From Chaunax sp. Z400 (lineage: Eukaryota; Chordata; Actinopteri; Lophiiformes; Chaunacidae), in contig JBAGJB010000234.1 in NCBI GenBank assembly GCA_037577475.1, positions 694,501 through 758,500 on the forward strand: a stretch of DNA of 64,000 nt, read 5' to 3'. The notes beneath the pieces were generated by a model that was not told the DNA's origin, did no database searches, and worked only from the letters and a program-made list of their open reading frames with translations. How positions within the stretch are numbered: the first letter of the stretch is position 1; every line of letters begins with the position of its first letter. Shown in pieces: positions 61,301 through 64,000 of this stretch. Both the position numbers and the translations under genes were made by a program.

Positions 61301-64000
61301 ACACACATTCACTATAGGCGAACCAAAGCCCATTCACTTCAATGGGAAAATAAACTTGAGTATAACTCGGGAACGGAAGGTCGTAGAGACTCGGGACCCT
61401 GATCCGTCGGACATAATTCGTGGTCTCTGAACACGCCAGACTTCTCCCCGAGTCTCTACGACCTTCCGTTCCCGAGATACAGACATTCCAAAAATCACCA
61501 AAAATACATGTCATATCTCGGGAAACGTAAGTTGTAGGGACTCGGTTTACCTGCTGGCGTTCTTGGAGACCCCATAAAACCATTGAAAGAGCTTATCCCC
61601 GAGTCTCTACGAACTTCCGTTCAAAAGTTACCAACCCGGGTAGGGCCCCGATTGAATTTTTATCCCCTTAACCTAACCTAACCCTAACCCTAACCCCTAA
61701 CCCACACTTGTCCGCGAGTCTCTACGACCTTCCGTTCCCGAGATACAGACATTCAAAATACGCCCCTACTGGACATGTCATATCTCGGGAAAGGAAGGTC
61801 GCACAGACTCGGGACAAAGACTGGTGTTCTCAGAGACCACTTAAACCCCTAGACGTACGTTGGTCCCGAGTCTCTACGACCTTCCGTTCCCGAGATACAA
61901 ACATTCCAAAAATCACCAAAAATACATGTCATATCTCGGGAACCGTAAGTCGTAGGGACTCGGTTTACCTGCTGGCGTTCTTGGAGACCCCATAAAACCA
62001 TTGAAAGAGCTTATCCCCGAGTCTCTACGACCTTCCGTTCAAAAGTTACCAACCCGGGTAGGGCCCCGATTGAGTTTTTATCCCCTTAAACTAACCTAAC
62101 CCTAACCCTAACCCCTAACCCACACTTGTCCGCGAGTCTCTACGACCTTCCGTTCCCGAGATACAGACATTCAAAATACGCCCCTACTGGACATGTCATA
62201 TCTCGGGAAAGGAAGGTCGCACAGACTCGGGACAAAGACTGGTGTTCTCAGAGACCACATAAACCCCTAGACGGACGTTGGTCCCGAGTCTCTACGACCT
62301 TCCGTTTCCGAGATACACACATTCACTATAGGCGAACCAAACCCCATTCACTTCAATGGCAAAATGAACTTGAGTATAACTCGGGAACGGAAGGTCGTAG
62401 AGACTCGGGACCCTGATCCGTCGGACATAATTCGTGGTCTCTGAACACGCCAGACTTCTCCCCGAGTCTCTACGACCTTCCGTTCCCGAGATACAAACAT
62501 TCCAAAAATCACCAAAAATACATGTCGTATCTCGGGAAACGTAAGTCGTAGGGACTCGGTTTACCTGCTGGCGTTCTTGGAGACCCCATAAAACCATTGA
62601 AAGAGCTTATCCCCGAGTCTCTACGACCTTCCGTTCAAAAGTTACCAACCCGGGTAGGGCCCCGATTGAGTTTTTATCCCCTTAACCTAACCTAACCCTA
62701 ACCCTAACCCCTAACCCACACTTGTCCGCGAGTCTCTACGACCTTCCGTTCCCGAGATACAGACATTCAAAATACGCCCCTACTGGACATGTCATATCTC
62801 GGGAAAGGAAGGTCGCACAGACTCGGGACAAAGACTGGTGTTCTCAGAGACCACATAAACCCCTAGACGGACGTTGGTCCCGAGTCTCTACGACCTTCCG
62901 TTTCCGAGATACACACATTCACTATAGGCGAACCAAAGCCCATTCACTTCAATGGGAAAATAAACTTGAGTATAACTCGGGAACGGAAGGTCGTAGAGAC
63001 TCGGGACCCTGATCCGTCGGACATAATTCGTGGTCTCTGAACACGCCAGACTTCTCCCCGAGTCTCTACGACCTTCCATTCCCGAGATACAGACATTCAA
63101 AATACGCCCCTACTGGACATGTCATATCTCGGGAAAGGAAGGTCGCACAGACTCGGGACAAAGACTGGTGTTCTCAGAGACCACATAAACCCCTAGACGG
63201 ACGTTGGTCCCGAGTCTCTACGACCTTCCGTTCCCGAGATACAAACATTCCAAAAATCACCAAAAATACATGTCATATCTCGGGAACCGTAAGTCGTAGA
63301 GACTCGGTTTACCTGCTGGCGTTCTTGGAGACCCCATAAAACCATTAAAAGAGCTTATCCCCGAGTCTCTACGACCTTCCGTTCCCGAGATACAGACATT
63401 CAAAATACGCCCCTACTGGACATGTCATATCTCGGGAAAGGAAGGTCGCACAGACTCGGGACAAAGACTGGTGTTCTCAGAGACCACATAAACCCCTAGA
63501 CGGACGTTGGTCCCGAGTCTCTACGACCTTCCGTTTCCGAGATACACACATTCACTATAGGCGAACCAAAGCCCATTCACTTCAATGGGAAAATAAACTT
63601 GAGTATAACTCGGGAACGGAAGGTCGTAGAGACTCTGGACCCTGACCCGTCGGACATAATTCGTGGTCTCTGAACACGCCAGACTTCTCCCCGAGTCTCT
63701 ACGACCTTCCGTTCCCGAGATACAGACATTCAAAATACGCCCCTACTGGACATGTCATATCTCGGGAAAGGAAGGTCGCACAGACTCGGGACAAAGACTG
63801 GTGTTCTCAGAGACCACATAAACCCCTAGACGGACGTTGGTCCCGAGTCTCTACGACCTTCCGTTCCCGAGATACAAACATTCCAAAAATCACCAAAAAT
63901 ACATGTCATATCTCGGGAACCGTAAGTCGTAGGGACTCGGTTTACCTGCTGGCGTTCTTGGAGACCCCATAAAACCATTGAAAGAGCTTATCCCCGAGTC
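49367..64000. repeat. A-B-C-D and A-B-A-C-D cassettes, third part
   Basis: Order: A B C D at 49,367, 49,963 and 50,559; 51,155 A B A C D; 51,904 A B C A C A B A C D; 53,436 A B C D; 54,032 A C A B A C D; 55,083 A B C D; 55,679 A B A C D; 56,427 and 57,024 A B C D; 57,620 A B A B C A B A C D; 59,179 A B C D; 59,775 A B A C D; 60,523 and 61,119 A B C D; 61,715 A C D (418 bp, the shortest kind); 62,133 A B C D; 62,729-63,994 A B A C A B A C. Nested periods are 1192, 1647, 1344 and 4096 bp. Confidence 0.88.

Larger units (their letters stand above)
1037..62728 (+). repeat. Set of 66 complete D modules (interstitial telomeric tracts)
   Basis: D starts: 1037, 1787, 3200, 5572, 6174, 8064, 9451, 10053, 11792, 12542, 13955, 16327, 16929, 18819, 20206, 21593, 22677, 24057, 24811, 26191, 27275, 28174, 29258, 29675, 31084, 31501, 33239, 33835, 34431, 35838, 36434, 37030, 37626, 38703, 39299, 40047, 41125, 41721, 42469, 43066, 43662, 44411, 45008, 45604, 46201, 46949, 47698, 49252, 49848, 50444, 51040, 51788, 53321, 53917, 54968, 55564, 56312, 56908, 57505, 59064, 59660, 60408, 61004, 61600, 62018, 62614. 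Each runs 110-121 bp. All have the same orientation. Tracts hold three or four CCCTAA units flanked by CCTAA, CCCCTAA, CCGTAA, AACTAA or rarer variants. Confidence 0.9.
1..64000. repeat. Higher-order satellite array with telomere-like modules
   Basis: The whole window consists of modules A (152 bp), B (178 bp), C (151 bp), D (110-121 bp) and the A/B chimera E (152 bp). Every module opens with the core GAGTCTCTACGACCTTCCGT or a near copy. The first complete module starts at position 75; positions 1-74 are the tail of a B, and 63,995-64,000 are the start of the next module. Module lengths in A, B and C are almost invariant, so the long-range periods are exact sums of modules (A+B=330, A+B+C=481, A+B+C+D=596). 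No unique sequence interrupts the array, so no stretch needs a separate account. That it is satellite DNA is seen directly; a subtelomeric location is inferred from the telomeric tracts in D. Confidence 0.97.

Noticed and set aside
61449..61599. Possible second chimera, C with an A-like start (GATACAGACATTCC)
   Set aside because: Only one base separates it from ordinary C (AAACATTCC to AGACATTCC). A point change explains it as well as recombination.
1..64000. Transposon or retroelement insertion
   Set aside because: The parse into modules is continuous with exact lengths; there are no terminal repeats, target-site duplications or enzyme-coding frames.
1..64000. Naming the species or a known satellite family
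   Set aside because: I do not recognise the core or modules from memory. The telomere type is shared by too many eukaryotes. A search of satellite and genome databases with modules A, B, C and D would decide.

Overview
The window is one unbroken eukaryotic satellite-DNA array. I found no gene, RNA gene or recognisable transposon. All 64 kb can be parsed into five module types laid head to tail. Each module begins with a shared core (GAGTCTCTACGACCTTCCGT). A is 152 bp, B 178 bp, C 151 bp and D 110-121 bp; D carries degenerate telomeric repeats of the CCCTAA/TTAGGG type. E is a rare 152-bp A/B chimera. TTAGGG-type telomeres occur in vertebrates, many other metazoans, fungi and some protists, so the species cannot be named. 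All 66 complete D modules carry the C-rich telomere strand on +. That suggests a subtelomeric or interstitial-telomere satellite, with the chromosome end to the left if the array lies near an end.

Modules follow a restricted grammar. D is always preceded by C and followed by A. B is always preceded by A. E is always preceded by A and followed by C. The array therefore reads as cassettes that start with A and end with C-D, from minimal A-C-D (about 418 bp) and A-B-C-D (596 bp) to cassettes above 2 kb.

Layout. Positions 1-20,326 hold complex cassettes. Positions 1-10,023 recur at 10,756-20,778, with no difference at any site I compared, including many private variants. Positions 20,327-29,371 hold four copies of one higher-order cassette pair (2464, 2134, 2464 and 1983 bp) that differ by whole A-B or three-module blocks. 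Positions 29,372-33,353 are transitional, with a 1826-bp tandem duplication. From 33,354 to the end the array is mostly simple A-B-C-D (596 bp) and A-B-A-C-D (about 749 bp) cassettes, with nested duplications of 2599, 2422, 1942, 2538, 1647, 1344 and 4096 bp.

Each of A, B and C is internally an inverted pair: a forward core, spacer s1, a reverse-complement core, then spacer s2. In B the two cores match over 33 bp with one mismatch, giving strong hairpin or cruciform potential. The s2 spacer of B is the reverse complement of s2 in A and C, with conserved internal spacing. This is the outcome expected if a segment flipped by recombination between inverted cores. I consider this ancestral flip, together with the telomere-bearing D module and the module grammar, the most interesting content of the window. 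The open reading frames on both strands are by-products of the repeat.
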